A stretch of DNA of 64,000 bases from Coriobacteriia bacterium (GTDB lineage Bacteria > Actinomycetota > Coriobacteriia > Coriobacteriales > UMGS124), in contig JAGZEG010000005.1 in assembly GCA_018368455.1 (NCBI GenBank), forward strand, positions 1 to 64,000, read 5' to 3'. Below the pieces are notes generated by a model, which worked only from the letters and a program-made list of their open reading frames with translations, was not told where the DNA came from and did not search any database. The translations under genes and the position numbers were made by a program. This document shows, piece after piece, positions 8,201-17,340 of this stretch (its first letter is position 1; each line of letters opens with the position of its first letter).

Positions 8201-10723
8201 ATGGGAGAAACGAACGTCCAGAAGAGCGGGCTCACGCGCCGCAGCTTCCTCAAGACGACGGGCACGGTCGCCGGCGCGGCCACGGCCGCACACGCGATGG
8301 CGCCGGCTCTGAGGGCGCTTGCCGCCGAGCCGAGCGCGTCGAGCGACAAGGACGCCGGCAGTTCCGCAGCTGCTGACGAGCAGGTGTTCTACAGCAAGTG
8401 CGGAGGCAACTGCGGCGGCCCGAACTGCCGCCTCAAGGGCATCGTGCGCGAGGGCAAGCTCGTGCAGATTAAGCCGCTCGGTCCCGTCGAGGGGCACCCC
8501 GAGTTCAAGACGGGATGCGTCCGCGGCCAGACGAACCCCCAGCGCCTCTACAGCACGAATCGCAACCTTTACCCGATGAAGCGCGTGGGCAAGCGCGGTG
8601 CGGGCGAGTGGGAGCGTATCTCCTGGGACGAGGCCATCACGACGATCGCTGACCATATGAAGGCCGCTCAGGCCGAGTACGGAGATCGTTCGGTCGCTCT
8701 GTGGTACAGCTTCGTTGGCACGACTGCCCTGAACTGCCCGCAGGGTAGCTGGGGCCTCAACGCGACGCGCGGCTACACCTGCATCTCGTATGACCGCTTC
8801 GTCCAGCGCAGCGGCTTTACCTCCATCGGCCCTGCGGCCGATGCGGCACTCATGTGGGCGCTCCCGTCCATCCCGGGTCTTGGCATGGGCTTTGGCTCGC
8901 AGGACGCCGTACTGGACTCCAAAGTTGTCCTGATCTGGGGCGTCAACCCCGTGAGCGCCTCCCGTACGGCGTGGCGCTTCCTGCGCAAGGCCAAGGAGAA
9001 CGGTACGAAGATCGTCACGATTGACCCGCGCTTCGACGTTGTGGCCTCGCAGTCCGACGTTTACCTGCCGATCCGCCCCGCGACGGATAGCATGCTCGCT
9101 CTTGCCATGTGCAACTACATCGTCGATCACGAGCTCGTGGACTGGGACTTCCTCAAGACGAAGTCCATCGCTCCTTACCTACGCAAGGAGGATGGCACGT
9201 TCCTGCGCCTCTCTGACCTGGGGCTCGAGCCCGAAGGCGAGGGTGACGAGGCCGTTGACGCCGAGGTGGTGTGGGACGAGGACGCGGGCACGTATGGCTC
9301 GGTCAACACCGTGGCGAACCCGGCCGTGCGCGGCTCGTATGAGATCGAGGGCGTGACGTACCAGACGGTGCTTGACTACGTGCTCGAGGGCATCAAGGAG
9401 TACACGGTCGAGAAGGCCGCTGAGGTCTGCGACCTGCCCAAGGAGAAGATCGAGGAGGTCGCAGAGCTCTATGCGACCGCCAAGCCCGCAGCCATCGCGA
9501 ACTACCAGGGCACAGGCCACTACACCAACTCGCGCCACTTCTATAAGAACATCATGCTGTTGGCCTGCCTGACCGGCAACTACAACCAGCAAGGTTCCTT
9601 CCTGTTCTACAACATCCTCGGCGAGGCGGCGGAGCTCGACAACGCAGTCCTGCCTGGCGTGGACGTCTCCGAGCTCGTGAAGGTCGAGGGTGGCAAGACC
9701 GAGTTCAACATGTCGTCCATCTACTTCCCGCAGGTCATGGAGACGGGCAAACTGGGCGACGAGGAGGTGCCGATCAAGGTTGCCTACATCATGCAGGCCA
9801 ACCCCATGTCTTCGGATTGCGGCACGACGGAGCTCAAGGAGGCGTTCGACAAGCTCGACCTGCTCGTCGTGGCCGACCCGTACATGTCCGACACGGCGCG
9901 CTACGCCGATATCGTGCTCCCCATCGCGATGACGTGGGAGAAAGAGGACAGCGATGGCGGCTTCTCGCTGCTCGAGAAAGCTGTCGAGCCGGCTGGCGAG
10001 TGCAAGACGGACATGGACGTGTTCCGTCTGCTGGCAGACGCCATGGGCTATGACGATCTCTATCCGATGAGCGACGAGGAGTACCTGCGCGCAGCTCTTG
10101 ACACGCCTACCAACCGCGAAAACGGCTCGACGTACGATGACTACAAAGAGAAGCGCGTCATCGTGAACTTTGCCGAGGGCGAGCGCCTGGCTCCGGGGAC
10201 GTCCACGTATGCGGGCATCCGCAACGCCTTCTACATCGAGAACCCCACGCCGCGCAACTACGACGGGCGCGAGATCGACTGGGACCTCGAGCGCCGTCCC
10301 TGCTGGGAAGAGGCCGTCGAGGCGAGCGTCAACAGCCCCGAGCATGAGAAGTACCCGCTGTTCGCGTTCAGCATTCACGAGATGTACCAGGGACAGTCGG
10401 TGTTCAGCGACACGCCGTGGCTCAACGAGTTGCGCGTCGAGCCCCAAATCGACATCAGCGAGGAAGCCGCCCTCGCCCGCGGCATCAAGCAGGGCGACAT
10501 GGTGCGTGCCTTTAATGATCGTGGTTCGGTCGTGCTCAAAGCCCACGTCACGAAGGGGATCCGTCCTGACTGCGTTAGGCTGCCGCATGGCCCGCAGATC
10601 GGCGACTTCGTTGCCGGCCACAACACGGATCTGACCCGTCAGATCATGGATCCCATGTCGGGCAACAGCTGCTACAACGACATTCTGTGCGAAGTCGAGC
10701 TCTACGACGGAGGTGCTGAGTAA
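8201..10723 (+). CDS. Tat-exported molybdopterin reductase, DMSO reductase family catalytic subunit
   Basis: The 840-residue protein starts with a twin-arginine signal (LTRRSFLK, residues 11-18) and a hydrophobic Ala-rich stretch, so it should act outside the membrane. Four cysteines (67, 71, 76, 106) form the usual N-terminal [4Fe-4S] site. A bis-MGD molybdenum-binding body follows, with VVLIWGVNP and a C-terminal molydopterin-binding domain ending near GDFVAGHN. It is probably a terminal reductase for an S- or N-oxide or a related acceptor; the substrate is not readable. The ATG at 8201 follows GGGAGG; upstream starts are rejected because they precede the Tat motif by 26 residues without support. 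The stop overlaps the ATG of the ferredoxin by one base, so the two are translationally coupled. Confidence 0.9.
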   Translation: MGETNVQKSGLTRRSFLKTTGTVAGAATAAHAMAPALRALAAEPSASSDKDAGSSAAADEQVFYSKCGGNCGGPNCRLKGIVREGKLVQIKPLGPVEGHPEFKTGCVRGQTNPQRLYSTNRNLYPMKRVGKRGAGEWERISWDEAITTIADHMKAAQAEYGDRSVALWYSFVGTTALNCPQGSWGLNATRGYTCISYDRFVQRSGFTSIGPAADAALMWALPSIPGLGMGFGSQDAVLDSKVVLIWGVNPVSASRTAWRFLRKAKENGTKIVTIDPRFDVVASQSDVYLPIRPATDSMLALAMCNYIVDHELVDWDFLKTKSIAPYLRKEDGTFLRLSDLGLEPEGEGDEAVDAEVVWDEDAGTYGSVNTVANPAVRGSYEIEGVTYQTVLDYVLEGIKEYTVEKAAEVCDLPKEKIEEVAELYATAKPAAIANYQGTGHYTNSRHFYKNIMLLACLTGNYNQQGSFLFYNILGEAAELDNAVLPGVDVSELVKVEGGKTEFNMSSIYFPQVMETGKLGDEEVPIKVAYIMQANPMSSDCGTTELKEAFDKLDLLVVADPYMSDTARYADIVLPIAMTWEKEDSDGGFSLLEKAVEPAGECKTDMDVFRLLADAMGYDDLYPMSDEEYLRAALDTPTNRENGSTYDDYKEKRVIVNFAEGERLAPGTSTYAGIRNAFYIENPTPRNYDGREIDWDLERRPCWEEAVEASVNSPEHEKYPLFAFSIHEMYQGQSVFSDTPWLNELRVEPQIDISEEAALARGIKQGDMVRAFNDRGSVVLKAHVTKGIRPDCVRLPHGPQIGDFVAGHNTDLTRQIMDPMSGNSCYNDILCEVELYDGGAE

Positions 10724-11349
10724 TGGCACGCTATGGGTTTGTCATCGACACGACGCGCTGCGTTGGCTGCAACCTGTGCGCCATGGCCTGCAAGGTCGAG
10801 AACAACATCGGCGAGGGTGTGTGGTGGAACCGAGCCAAGACTGAGGGCAGCGATGTCGACAATGCGCCATCGGGCGAATGGCCAAACGGGCTGGCGCTGT
10901 CGTACTACACATACTCGTGCCAGCACTGCTCCAAGCCGGCGTGCGCTGAGGCATGCCCGGTCGGTGCCACGTACAAGGACGAGGAGACCGGCGTCGTCCT
11001 GCAGGACTACGACGTGTGCATTGGCTGTGGCTCGTGCATAGCCGCCTGCCCCTACGATGGCGTGCGCACGCTGAACGAGGAGGCGCCGAAGTACTTCCTC
11101 GATTTCAAGGTGGGCGACGCCGACGCCCCCGAGCACCAGCAGGGCGTCGTCGAGAAGTGCACGATGTGCTGGCACCGCATCGAGCGCGGCGAGCGTCCTG
11201 CCTGTGCCGACGTCTGCCGCGAGTCCGCGCGTTTCTGGGGTGACTTCGACGATCCCGAGTCCGAAGTCTCCAAGCTCATAGCGACGCGCGAGTATAAGCA
11301 GCTCCAGACGAGCGTCGGTACGGAGCCGAACATCTACTACCTGGTGTAA
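10723..11349 (+). CDS. Four-cluster ferredoxin subunit, DmsB/NrfC type
   Basis: The 208-residue protein carries four groups of cysteines: CVGCNLCAMACK near the N-terminus, CQHCSKPACAEACP, CIGCGSCIAACP, and CTMCWHRI with a later CADVC. These would bind four [4Fe-4S] clusters, as in DmsB, and wire the membrane anchor to the catalytic subunit. It has no Tat signal of its own, so it would ride on the exported catalytic subunit. It overlaps the catalytic gene by one base. No anchor gene follows; the NrfD gene upstream at 5320 is the best partner. Confidence 0.93.
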   Translation: MARYGFVIDTTRCVGCNLCAMACKVENNIGEGVWWNRAKTEGSDVDNAPSGEWPNGLALSYYTYSCQHCSKPACAEACPVGATYKDEETGVVLQDYDVCIGCGSCIAACPYDGVRTLNEEAPKYFLDFKVGDADAPEHQQGVVEKCTMCWHRIERGERPACADVCRESARFWGDFDDPESEVSKLIATREYKQLQTSVGTEPNIYYLV

Positions 11350-11365
11350 CGGACGGGCTTGCTCG

Positions 11366-11413
11366 TCCCGGGCTGAGGGCCGGACGCGTGGCGACCGGCT
11401 CTCCGGCCCGGGA
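11366..11413 (+). other. Strong stem-loop between ferredoxin and radical SAM gene
   Basis: TCCCGGGC (11366-11373) pairs with GCCCGGGA (11406-11413), and the inside pairs further with a few mismatches. No T run follows, so it looks more like an mRNA-stabilising or attenuating structure than a terminator. Confidence 0.45.
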
Positions 11414-11436
11414 TATCGCGTGCGGGAGGGGGAGGC

Positions 11437-12852
11437 ATGGAGGACTGTAGGGGCGTGCGGACGTGCGCCGGGGAGCGCGACGATCGTCTGGTGCCTATCG
11501 GGGGATCGGCCATGCACGCTTGCTGTCCGGATCCCGCAGGATGGGACTCCCTGCTCGCCGAGCGCCCGACACTCGCGACGTGGCTCGAGAACTACGCGGG
11601 CATCCGCCGCGATTACGTCGAGAGCGTGGATAGCCTGGGTGTTGACCTGGCGCCTGAGGGTTACCTGAGTGCCGAGACTCTTGCTGTGCGGGAGCGTGTC
11701 CTCGCTAAGGGTGCCCACGAGCGCAACGCCGGCGCCAGTCTCTGGGCTGGCGAGCTGTCCCCGGCCTGCGCGGCCTGTGCTGACGGTCTTGGCAGCCGTA
11801 CGTTTGCGCCCTCCCTGCGCTGCAACCGCTCGTGCTACTTCTGTTTCAACCGCAACCAGGAGAGTGTTTCGGACAGACTGCCAGCCTGGGACGATGCTCA
11901 ACGGGAACTCAAAGCGTTCTCGGCCGAGGTCGGTGGCGATGTCACGCATGTGGGCCTAACCGGCGGCGAGCCGCTGCTCTACAAGGAAGAGACGTATACG
12001 TTTTTACGTCGAGCTCGCGCTGAGTATCCCGGTGCGCACCTGCGCCTCTATACGGCTGGCGACTTTCTGGACGCGGAGTGCTTGGCAGAGCTGCGGGATG
12101 CGGGTCTTGACGAGCTGCGCCTGAGCGTCAAGATCGATGTGGATGACGGGGCCGGGTATCCTACGAGCGTCGCCGTCCTCATCGAACAGGCTTGCAACCG
12201 CCTTGAACTTGCGCTTCGGTACATCCCCGCCGTCATGGTGGAGATGCCTGTCATCCCCGGTACGGGCGAGGCGATGCAGCGGTTGCTGCGCCGGCTCGAC
12301 GAGATTGGCGTCTTTGGCATCAATCTGCTGGAGTTCGGCTACCCAGTGAGTGACTGGGCGCCGTTTCGCCAGCGCGGCTTTGAGATCAAGAACCCGCCGT
12401 ACGAGGTCCCGTATGACTACTCCTATCCAGCGGGTCTGCCCGTTGAGGGGAGCGAGCTTCTGTGCCTTGAGCTGTTGGAGTTTGCGCTTGACGAGGGACT
12501 GTCGCTCGGGGTGCATTATTGCTCGCTTGAGAACAAAAATCGCGGCCAGGTGTTTCGCCAGAATGCGGCTGTCAACCTTGCTGGTGGTGTGTACGAGCTC
12601 GATAGGGGCGACTTCTTCTACAAGACGGCCAAGGTGTTCGATGACGACGTCGAGGCAGTGCGGGAGCTTTTGGCCGAGCGTGGCATCTGCTGCGAGATCG
12701 ATGGCGACGACGGCAGCCTCTCGTTTCCTCCGAGCCGCCTCGATTTGCTCATGGGGTTGCCCGTCGTGCCGGCCATCTCGACGAACGTGATCGAGACGAC
12801 GGCGCGGGGGAGCGCTTTGCGAGAAGTTGCTCTCGACGCGGTGTGGATATAG
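11437..12852 (+). CDS. Radical SAM protein linked to the reductase genes
   Basis: This 471-residue protein has the radical SAM signature CNRSCYFC (Cys129, Cys133, Cys136, CxxxCxxC) and the SAM-contact motif TGGEP (residues 175-179). An extra CAAC pair (111, 114) stands shortly before the signature, and more cysteines lie at the N-terminus and near the end (GICCEID). No SPASM-type cysteine cluster is obvious. The start follows GGGGGAGG; an ATG at 11512 is a shorter alternative. It lies between the ferredoxin and the chaperone of a molybdopterin reductase, which suggests a role in maturation or modification of that enzyme, but no such role is known to me. It is not recognisably MoaA, HemN or a glycyl-radical activase. 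Confidence 0.75.
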   Translation: MEDCRGVRTCAGERDDRLVPIGGSAMHACCPDPAGWDSLLAERPTLATWLENYAGIRRDYVESVDSLGVDLAPEGYLSAETLAVRERVLAKGAHERNAGASLWAGELSPACAACADGLGSRTFAPSLRCNRSCYFCFNRNQESVSDRLPAWDDAQRELKAFSAEVGGDVTHVGLTGGEPLLYKEETYTFLRRARAEYPGAHLRLYTAGDFLDAECLAELRDAGLDELRLSVKIDVDDGAGYPTSVAVLIEQACNRLELALRYIPAVMVEMPVIPGTGEAMQRLLRRLDEIGVFGINLLEFGYPVSDWAPFRQRGFEIKNPPYEVPYDYSYPAGLPVEGSELLCLELLEFALDEGLSLGVHYCSLENKNRGQVFRQNAAVNLAGGVYELDRGDFFYKTAKVFDDDVEAVRELLAERGICCEIDGDDGSLSFPPSRLDLLMGLPVVPAISTNVIETTARGSALREVALDAVWI

Positions 12853-13025
12853 GCAGGTGCGCACGCCCCTGTTTGATGCGCTGGCGTGGGAAGGGCACTG
12901 CACCGTGTTGGGCGGGGCGCGCGGACGGCGTAGTGGCGTGCGGCTGCTGAACTTGAGGTGTGGGCGGTGAATATGAGGCCGGCCTTGTGGAGGCTAGCTC
13001 AAGTGGCAGGAGGGGAACGTTTCCT

Positions 13026-13682
13026 ATGATCGAGAGCACTGCCCAGGGTAGCGATGGGGCACAGGTGTGGCAGGCTCGTGCGGCGGCTTACGAACTGCTT
13101 GCCCTGTCGTTTGCCTACCCGACGGATGAGCTGGTGGGTGCGCTCGTCTCGGGCGAGTGGGCTGACGCCGCTCGGGAGATGGCAGGGGCCATTGGTTGCG
13201 CGCTACCCGAGGGCTGGGGCGCGTGCCTGGACGCCTATTCCGAGGGTGCTGCCGAGGACGTGACGCATGAACTGCGTGTGGAGGCGACACGCTTGCTTGT
13301 GGGAGCGCCGAAGCCGGTGGTCTCGCCGTACGAGGGCGTATGGCGCGCAGCCGACGACGGGGTGGCGCCGCTGCTCTACGTGAACAGGCATTCCATGGAC
13401 GTCGAGCGTTCGATGCGCGCCTGCGGGCTCGGCCGTCCCGAGGGTACGAACGACCCCGTTGACCGCGTGGACACGGAGCTCGAGTTCCTCGAGTACCTCT
13501 GCACTCTAGCGGTGAGCGAGGTCTCGCTGTCCGGAAGCTCTCCTACGGCGGTCTATCAGACTTTTCTCGACCGCCACGCGCTCGTCTGGATGCCTCGCTT
13601 TGCCGAGGCCGTGGCGCGGGATGCGCGTGAACCCTTCTACCGAACTGCTGCTGACCTGCTGCGAGTCGTTCTCGGTTGCTGA
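13026..13682 (+). CDS. TorD/DmsD-type chaperone for the molybdoenzyme
   Basis: The 218-residue, largely helical protein has the features of TorD-family redox enzyme maturation proteins. These are an N-terminal AAYELLALSFAYPTDEL, a central VSPYEGVW with a LLYV segment, and the late ELEFLEYLCTLA with the FLDRHALVWMPRFAEAV motif. These chaperones bind the Tat signal and help insert the cofactor. The ATG at 13026 has AGGAGGGG upstream; a GTG at 12960 would add 22 residues without family support. The gene ends the reductase group and is followed by a bidirectional terminator. Its natural client is the Tat protein at 8201. Confidence 0.88.
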   Translation: MIESTAQGSDGAQVWQARAAAYELLALSFAYPTDELVGALVSGEWADAAREMAGAIGCALPEGWGACLDAYSEGAAEDVTHELRVEATRLLVGAPKPVVSPYEGVWRAADDGVAPLLYVNRHSMDVERSMRACGLGRPEGTNDPVDRVDTELEFLEYLCTLAVSEVSLSGSSPTAVYQTFLDRHALVWMPRFAEAVARDAREPFYRTAADLLRVVLGC

Positions 13683-13727
13683 CGAGGTAAGCCGTTCGGA
13701 TCTGTTCACTGTTGTTTAAAATATGGG

Positions 13728-13770
13728 GCGCCCGCCACCTGCTCTTTCGCAGACGGCGGGCGCCTCTGGT
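13728..13770. terminator. Bidirectional terminator
   Basis: GGCGCCCGCC (13728-13737) pairs with GGCGGGCGCC (13756-13765), with an inner CTGC/GCAG pairing around TCTTTC. It lies between convergent genes, the TorD-type gene and the nitroreductase. An A/T-rich tail follows on the reverse-strand side (TTTAAAATAT read on plus), so it serves the nitroreductase best. Confidence 0.85.
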
Positions 13771-13790
13771 TTGATAGCTGGTACGGGGCT

Positions 13791-14330
13791 CTACGCCCAG
13801 TGGATGCGTGCCTCGTCGAAGCGCTCGGGGCCGCGGGGTGTGACCTCGCTGGCAGGATGGCCGACGGCGATGATGGCGAACGGGTCGAGGCCGGCATCAG
13901 CGGGGATGCCGAGCATCCGAGCGGTCTCGTCCATGCGCTCGCGGTACGGCGCGACGCCCATCCACACGGCTCCGAGACCCAAGCCTGCCGCCTCCACGAG
14001 GATGTTCTCGACGCAGGCGCCCATGTCCTGCGGGACGTGCGCCGGCGATGCGAGCTCCTGCGTGCGCGCGCACGCGACGATGGCCAGGGCTGCGCCGGCT
14101 GCGGGCTTCGTGTAGGGTGTTGCCTGCGAGAGCGCCTCGAGCATGGCGCGGTCGCGCGTAACGTAGAACTCCCACGGCTGCTGGTTGCGAGCTGACGGCG
14201 CCGCCATTGCGGCCACGAACAGCCGACGAACATCCTCGTCACTCACGGGCTCCTCCGTGAACTGTCTCACGCTTGCCCGCGCTAGAACAGGGTCGAAGCC
14301 GCTCTTTTCATCTTCGTCGACAGTGTTCAT
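13791..14330 (-). CDS. Nitroreductase-family flavoprotein
   Basis: The 179-residue product is a small FMN-dependent nitroreductase-like enzyme. It shows the N-terminal ARASVRQFTEEPVSDEDV, the FMN-binding APSARNQQPWEFYV, and the late segment GLGAVWMGVAP. Such enzymes act as dimers in the cytoplasm and reduce nitro groups, quinones or flavins with NAD(P)H; the natural substrate is unknown. It is transcribed toward the TorD-type gene and ends at the shared terminator. AGGAAGA lies close upstream of the ATG. Confidence 0.9.
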   Translation of the reverse strand: MNTVDEDEKSGFDPVLARASVRQFTEEPVSDEDVRRLFVAAMAAPSARNQQPWEFYVTRDRAMLEALSQATPYTKPAAGAALAIVACARTQELASPAHVPQDMGACVENILVEAAGLGLGAVWMGVAPYRERMDETARMLGIPADAGLDPFAIIAVGHPASEVTPRGPERFDEARIHWA

Positions 14331-14500
14331 CTTGTCTTCCTTTCTTCTAAGGTACTTACTCGATATGATGTCTGGTCTTTACCCAGAACTTCACTTTTCT
14401 ATGAGTATCTCGGCAGGGAATAGCGCTGGGTTTTTGATCTGCCGGAGGCGAAGCAGCTTTTCGATTCCGCCTTCCACATCGACGGGCGCTTATCGCTCAT

Positions 14501-14702
14501 GCTACAAAACCCGGCCTCGTGAAATCGCGTGCTACAGAATGCAGCGATATGCACGATCCCACTCACTTGCTAGTTTTACCTGCAAGCTGCCCACCTGCAG
14601 TGATACATGCATTGTTAGTAGTAACACTGCCGAAAACGACCCCGAATCGTACAAAACGCCGGGTTTTGTAGCAGCGGAATTCACGAGGCCGCTTTTTGTA
14701 GC
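14501..14702. repeat. Two-plus-two inverted repeat element, 30-bp period
   Basis: GCTACAAAA or a one-base variant lies forward at 14501 and 14531, and its complement TTTTGTAGC at 14664-14672 and 14694-14702. The spacing is exactly 30 bp in each pair. The DNA between them (CCCGGCCTCGTGAA and its inverted partner) also matches, giving arms of about 49 bp. A local hairpin TACAAAA...TTTTGTA sits at 14650-14670. The gap 14331-14941 holds no supported gene; it is less GC-rich than its surroundings in parts. Confidence 0.75.
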
Positions 14703-14941
14703 AGCCGCACTCCGTCTTAGCTGCGCTCCGGCCCCGGCGCCTTCTTGCTGACGCGCGCCACGGGCCCGCGCATCTGCTACCATACCGCACGCCTTGTCGC
14801 GCGTTCGTGCCTGCGGGTACCCTGTGTGCACCCCGCGCGTCGCTCCTCCGCGCGGCGAGACCCGTCTGGCCATCGTTGGGCCCTGTCCAGACGTGCACCC
14901 ACCCGTTGCCCAAGCGTCACGTTTCTCGAAAGGACCTTCCC

Positions 14942-15538
14942 ATGAACACGCGTTTCATCGCCCAGACGGGCATGATCGCCGCTGCCTATGCGGCGTTCAC
15001 GCTCGTCGCCCTGCTGTTCCTCGGAGGATTGGCCTGGGGGCCGGTCCAGTTCCGCGTCTCCGAGGCGCTCTGCGTCCTCGCCATGTTCACGCCGGCCGCC
15101 GTGCCGGGCCTCACGATCGGCTGTGCCCTGGCCAACCTGCTCAACATCGCGATCTCGGGCACAGGCATGCTCGGCCTGCTCGACGTCGTGTTTGGCTCGC
15201 TGGCCACGCTTCTCGGCGCGCTGTGGATGCGCCACTTCCGTGCGAACCCGCTGCTGGCGCTTGCCGGCCCCGTCATCTTCAACGCTCTCGTCGTCCCGGC
15301 CTACCTGCCGCTGCTGCTCCAGGGCCTTGGCTTCTACACGATTCCGTTCACGAGCATAAGCCTGGACGGCGCCTACCTGCCCATGTATGTTTTCGGCCTC
15401 GTCTCGACCGCCATCGGTGAGGCGGTTATCCTTTACGTACTGGGCTACCCGCTGTATCGTGCCCTGAGCAGGACGTCTGTGTTTCAGAATCTCGAGTCGG
15501 CCCCCGCAACGGCCGGCTCTTCGACAACGCGTTCGTAA
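14942..15538 (+). CDS. queT: QueT-type queuosine precursor transporter
   Basis: The 199-residue protein has about six membrane segments and matches the QueT family, the substrate-binding component of an ECF transporter for queuosine precursors. Recognisable parts are FRVSEALCVLAMFTP, GLTIGCALANLLN, and LDVVFGSLATLLGA. The ATG at 14942 is preceded by GAAAGGA. No preQ1 riboswitch could be recognised in the 180 bases upstream, and no ECF ATPase genes are nearby, so it would use a shared energising module. The last 25 residues form a polar tail beyond the usual end. Confidence 0.88.
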   Translation: MNTRFIAQTGMIAAAYAAFTLVALLFLGGLAWGPVQFRVSEALCVLAMFTPAAVPGLTIGCALANLLNIAISGTGMLGLLDVVFGSLATLLGALWMRHFRANPLLALAGPVIFNALVVPAYLPLLLQGLGFYTIPFTSISLDGAYLPMYVFGLVSTAIGEAVILYVLGYPLYRALSRTSVFQNLESAPATAGSSTTRS

Positions 15539-15591
15539 GCATCCGGCGCGTGCCAAGCGCCTCTCGAGCTTGCGAGGAAAGGGGTTGCGCC

Positions 15592-17319
15592 ATGAATCCG
15601 GCGGTCGTCATCCCCACATACTGGTCGTCGAGCGACCACCTGGGCAATCCCGGCAGCGTGCAGTGGTATGACCACGCCACGCCCGTCGAGAGCGAGCACC
15701 CCCAGCTCGACCTGTGCCTCGCCTCGCTCAAGCAGGTGCTCGGCCTCAAGACCGTCATCATCCTCGTCACTGCGCCGCCGGCCGTTGAGGAGCGGGCCGT
15801 GCGGCGCGTGCGCGAGCTGGTGGACAGGCACGAGCTGCCCGACGTCGTCATCGTCGACTCGTTCAAGTCCATGGTGCTCAACGAGAAGATCTCCGAAGAC
15901 CTGCCCGCCGACATCGGCGAGCCCATCTCGCTGCGCGGCTACGGCGCCATCCGCAACATGGGCCTGCTGGCCTGCTGCGCCCTGGGCTGCGACGTCGCGG
16001 TGTTCATCGACGACGACGAGACGATCCTCGACGAGAACTTCCTCGTGAACGCCGTGTACGGCTTCGGCCAGGTCGATCGCAACGGCCTGCCCATCGTCGC
16101 CAAGTCCGGCTACTTCCTCGACCGTCGCAACTCTGCGCTGGCCGATCGCCGCACCGTCAAGTTCTACGACAAGTTCTGGGCGAAGCGCGCCGAGTTCAAC
16201 GAGTGGATGACGCAGGCGCTGGCTGGTCCGCGCATCTCGCGCAGCAACGTCGTGTGCGGTGGCTGCTTCGCCGTGCACGCCGAGGCGTTCACCCGCGTGG
16301 CGTTCGACCCGTGGATCACGCGCGGCGAAGACCTCGACTACCTCATCAACATGCGCCTCTATGGCATGGACGTGTGGTTCGACAACAAATGGCGCGTCCG
16401 CCACACGCCGCCGCGCATCAAGGACACGGCCCCGCGCTTCCTGCAGGACGTCTATCGCTGGACGTACGAGCGCCGCAAGATCGAGATCTGCAACTCCAAC
16501 ATCGACATGCACATGCTGACGCCCGAGGCGCTCATGCCCTACCCGGGTCCGTGGATCAGCCCTGAGCTGCCGAACCGCATCCGCAAGACGGCGTACTGGC
16601 GCGCGATGATGACGCCGGAGAAGACCGCCTACTGGCAGATCTATCGTCAGGGCCGCAAGGACGCCGTGGACTACGCCGAGCAGAACTGCACGAACTACCT
16701 GCACTTCCAGCAGGCATGGCCCGAGGTGGCGCGCACGGCCTGGCTCGACGAGGAGATGCAGCACGTGCTGCGCGGCGCCGGCATGCTCTCGCCGGCCATC
16801 GCGGCGCGCATGGCGCAGCGTGCGGGCATGGTGAGCGGCAGCCCGACAGCTGGCCCCGCTGCCGATGCCGCGGGCGATCGCGCTGAGGGCGTCGGGACGT
16901 TCGCGGCTGCGGGCGCGCAGACGGAGTGGGGCGAGCAGTCCGAGCGCGACGCGCGCCACGAGCACTACGTTCCGGTGACGCCCCGACAGGCTCCCGTGCC
17001 TGCGCAGGCTTCCGACGCGCCTGCAGCCAGCGAGCCAGAGGATGTCCCGGACGTGAATGCCGCCGAGGTCCCCACGTGGGAGAGCGAGAGCGACGCCCCG
17101 CTGAGCGCCGACGATCTCTCGGCCGCGTGGGGCGACGACGACCAGGACGTCCCCACGTGGGCGACGGGCTCCCAGCCTCGCGTCGAGGCTGCCGACGGCC
17201 TGCTTGACGGCAAGCCGTCCGACCAGTATCCCGTCAGCGAGCGTCCCTCCGACGACTCGGAAGACCGTCGAGCCACCGCCAAGCCAGCCCCGACCTCGAC
17301 ACCGACCGACGCCGAGTAA
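15592..17319 (+). CDS. Glycosyltransferase-like protein with a long acidic tail
   Basis: The first 400 or so residues look like a GT-A fold family 2 glycosyltransferase: an N-terminal PAVVIPTYW, a metal-binding FIDDDETI, and CGGCFAVHAEAF with a following RGEDLDYLI that fits the acceptor side. There is no membrane segment, so it would act in the cytoplasm. The remaining 170 residues are Ala/Asp/Pro-rich and probably disordered; the phrase VPTWESE / VPTWATG occurs twice. The start at 15592 has GAAAGGGG upstream. The TauE gene begins 21 bases after the stop. Substrate and product are unknown. Confidence 0.72.
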   Translation: MNPAVVIPTYWSSSDHLGNPGSVQWYDHATPVESEHPQLDLCLASLKQVLGLKTVIILVTAPPAVEERAVRRVRELVDRHELPDVVIVDSFKSMVLNEKISEDLPADIGEPISLRGYGAIRNMGLLACCALGCDVAVFIDDDETILDENFLVNAVYGFGQVDRNGLPIVAKSGYFLDRRNSALADRRTVKFYDKFWAKRAEFNEWMTQALAGPRISRSNVVCGGCFAVHAEAFTRVAFDPWITRGEDLDYLINMRLYGMDVWFDNKWRVRHTPPRIKDTAPRFLQDVYRWTYERRKIEICNSNIDMHMLTPEALMPYPGPWISPELPNRIRKTAYWRAMMTPEKTAYWQIYRQGRKDAVDYAEQNCTNYLHFQQAWPEVARTAWLDEEMQHVLRGAGMLSPAIAARMAQRAGMVSGSPTAGPAADAAGDRAEGVGTFAAAGAQTEWGEQSERDARHEHYVPVTPRQAPVPAQASDAPAASEPEDVPDVNAAEVPTWESESDAPLSADDLSAAWGDDDQDVPTWATGSQPRVEAADGLLDGKPSDQYPVSERPSDDSEDRRATAKPAPTSTPTDAE

Positions 17320-17340
17320 CGCAAGGGAAGTCCTGACCGC

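Noticed and set aside
14185..14751. 188-codon plus-strand open frame
   Set aside because: It starts inside the reverse-strand nitroreductase and runs through a repeat element. It has no domain.
14760..14941. preQ1 riboswitch before queT
   Set aside because: I looked for the preQ1-I pseudoknot pattern and found no convincing match.
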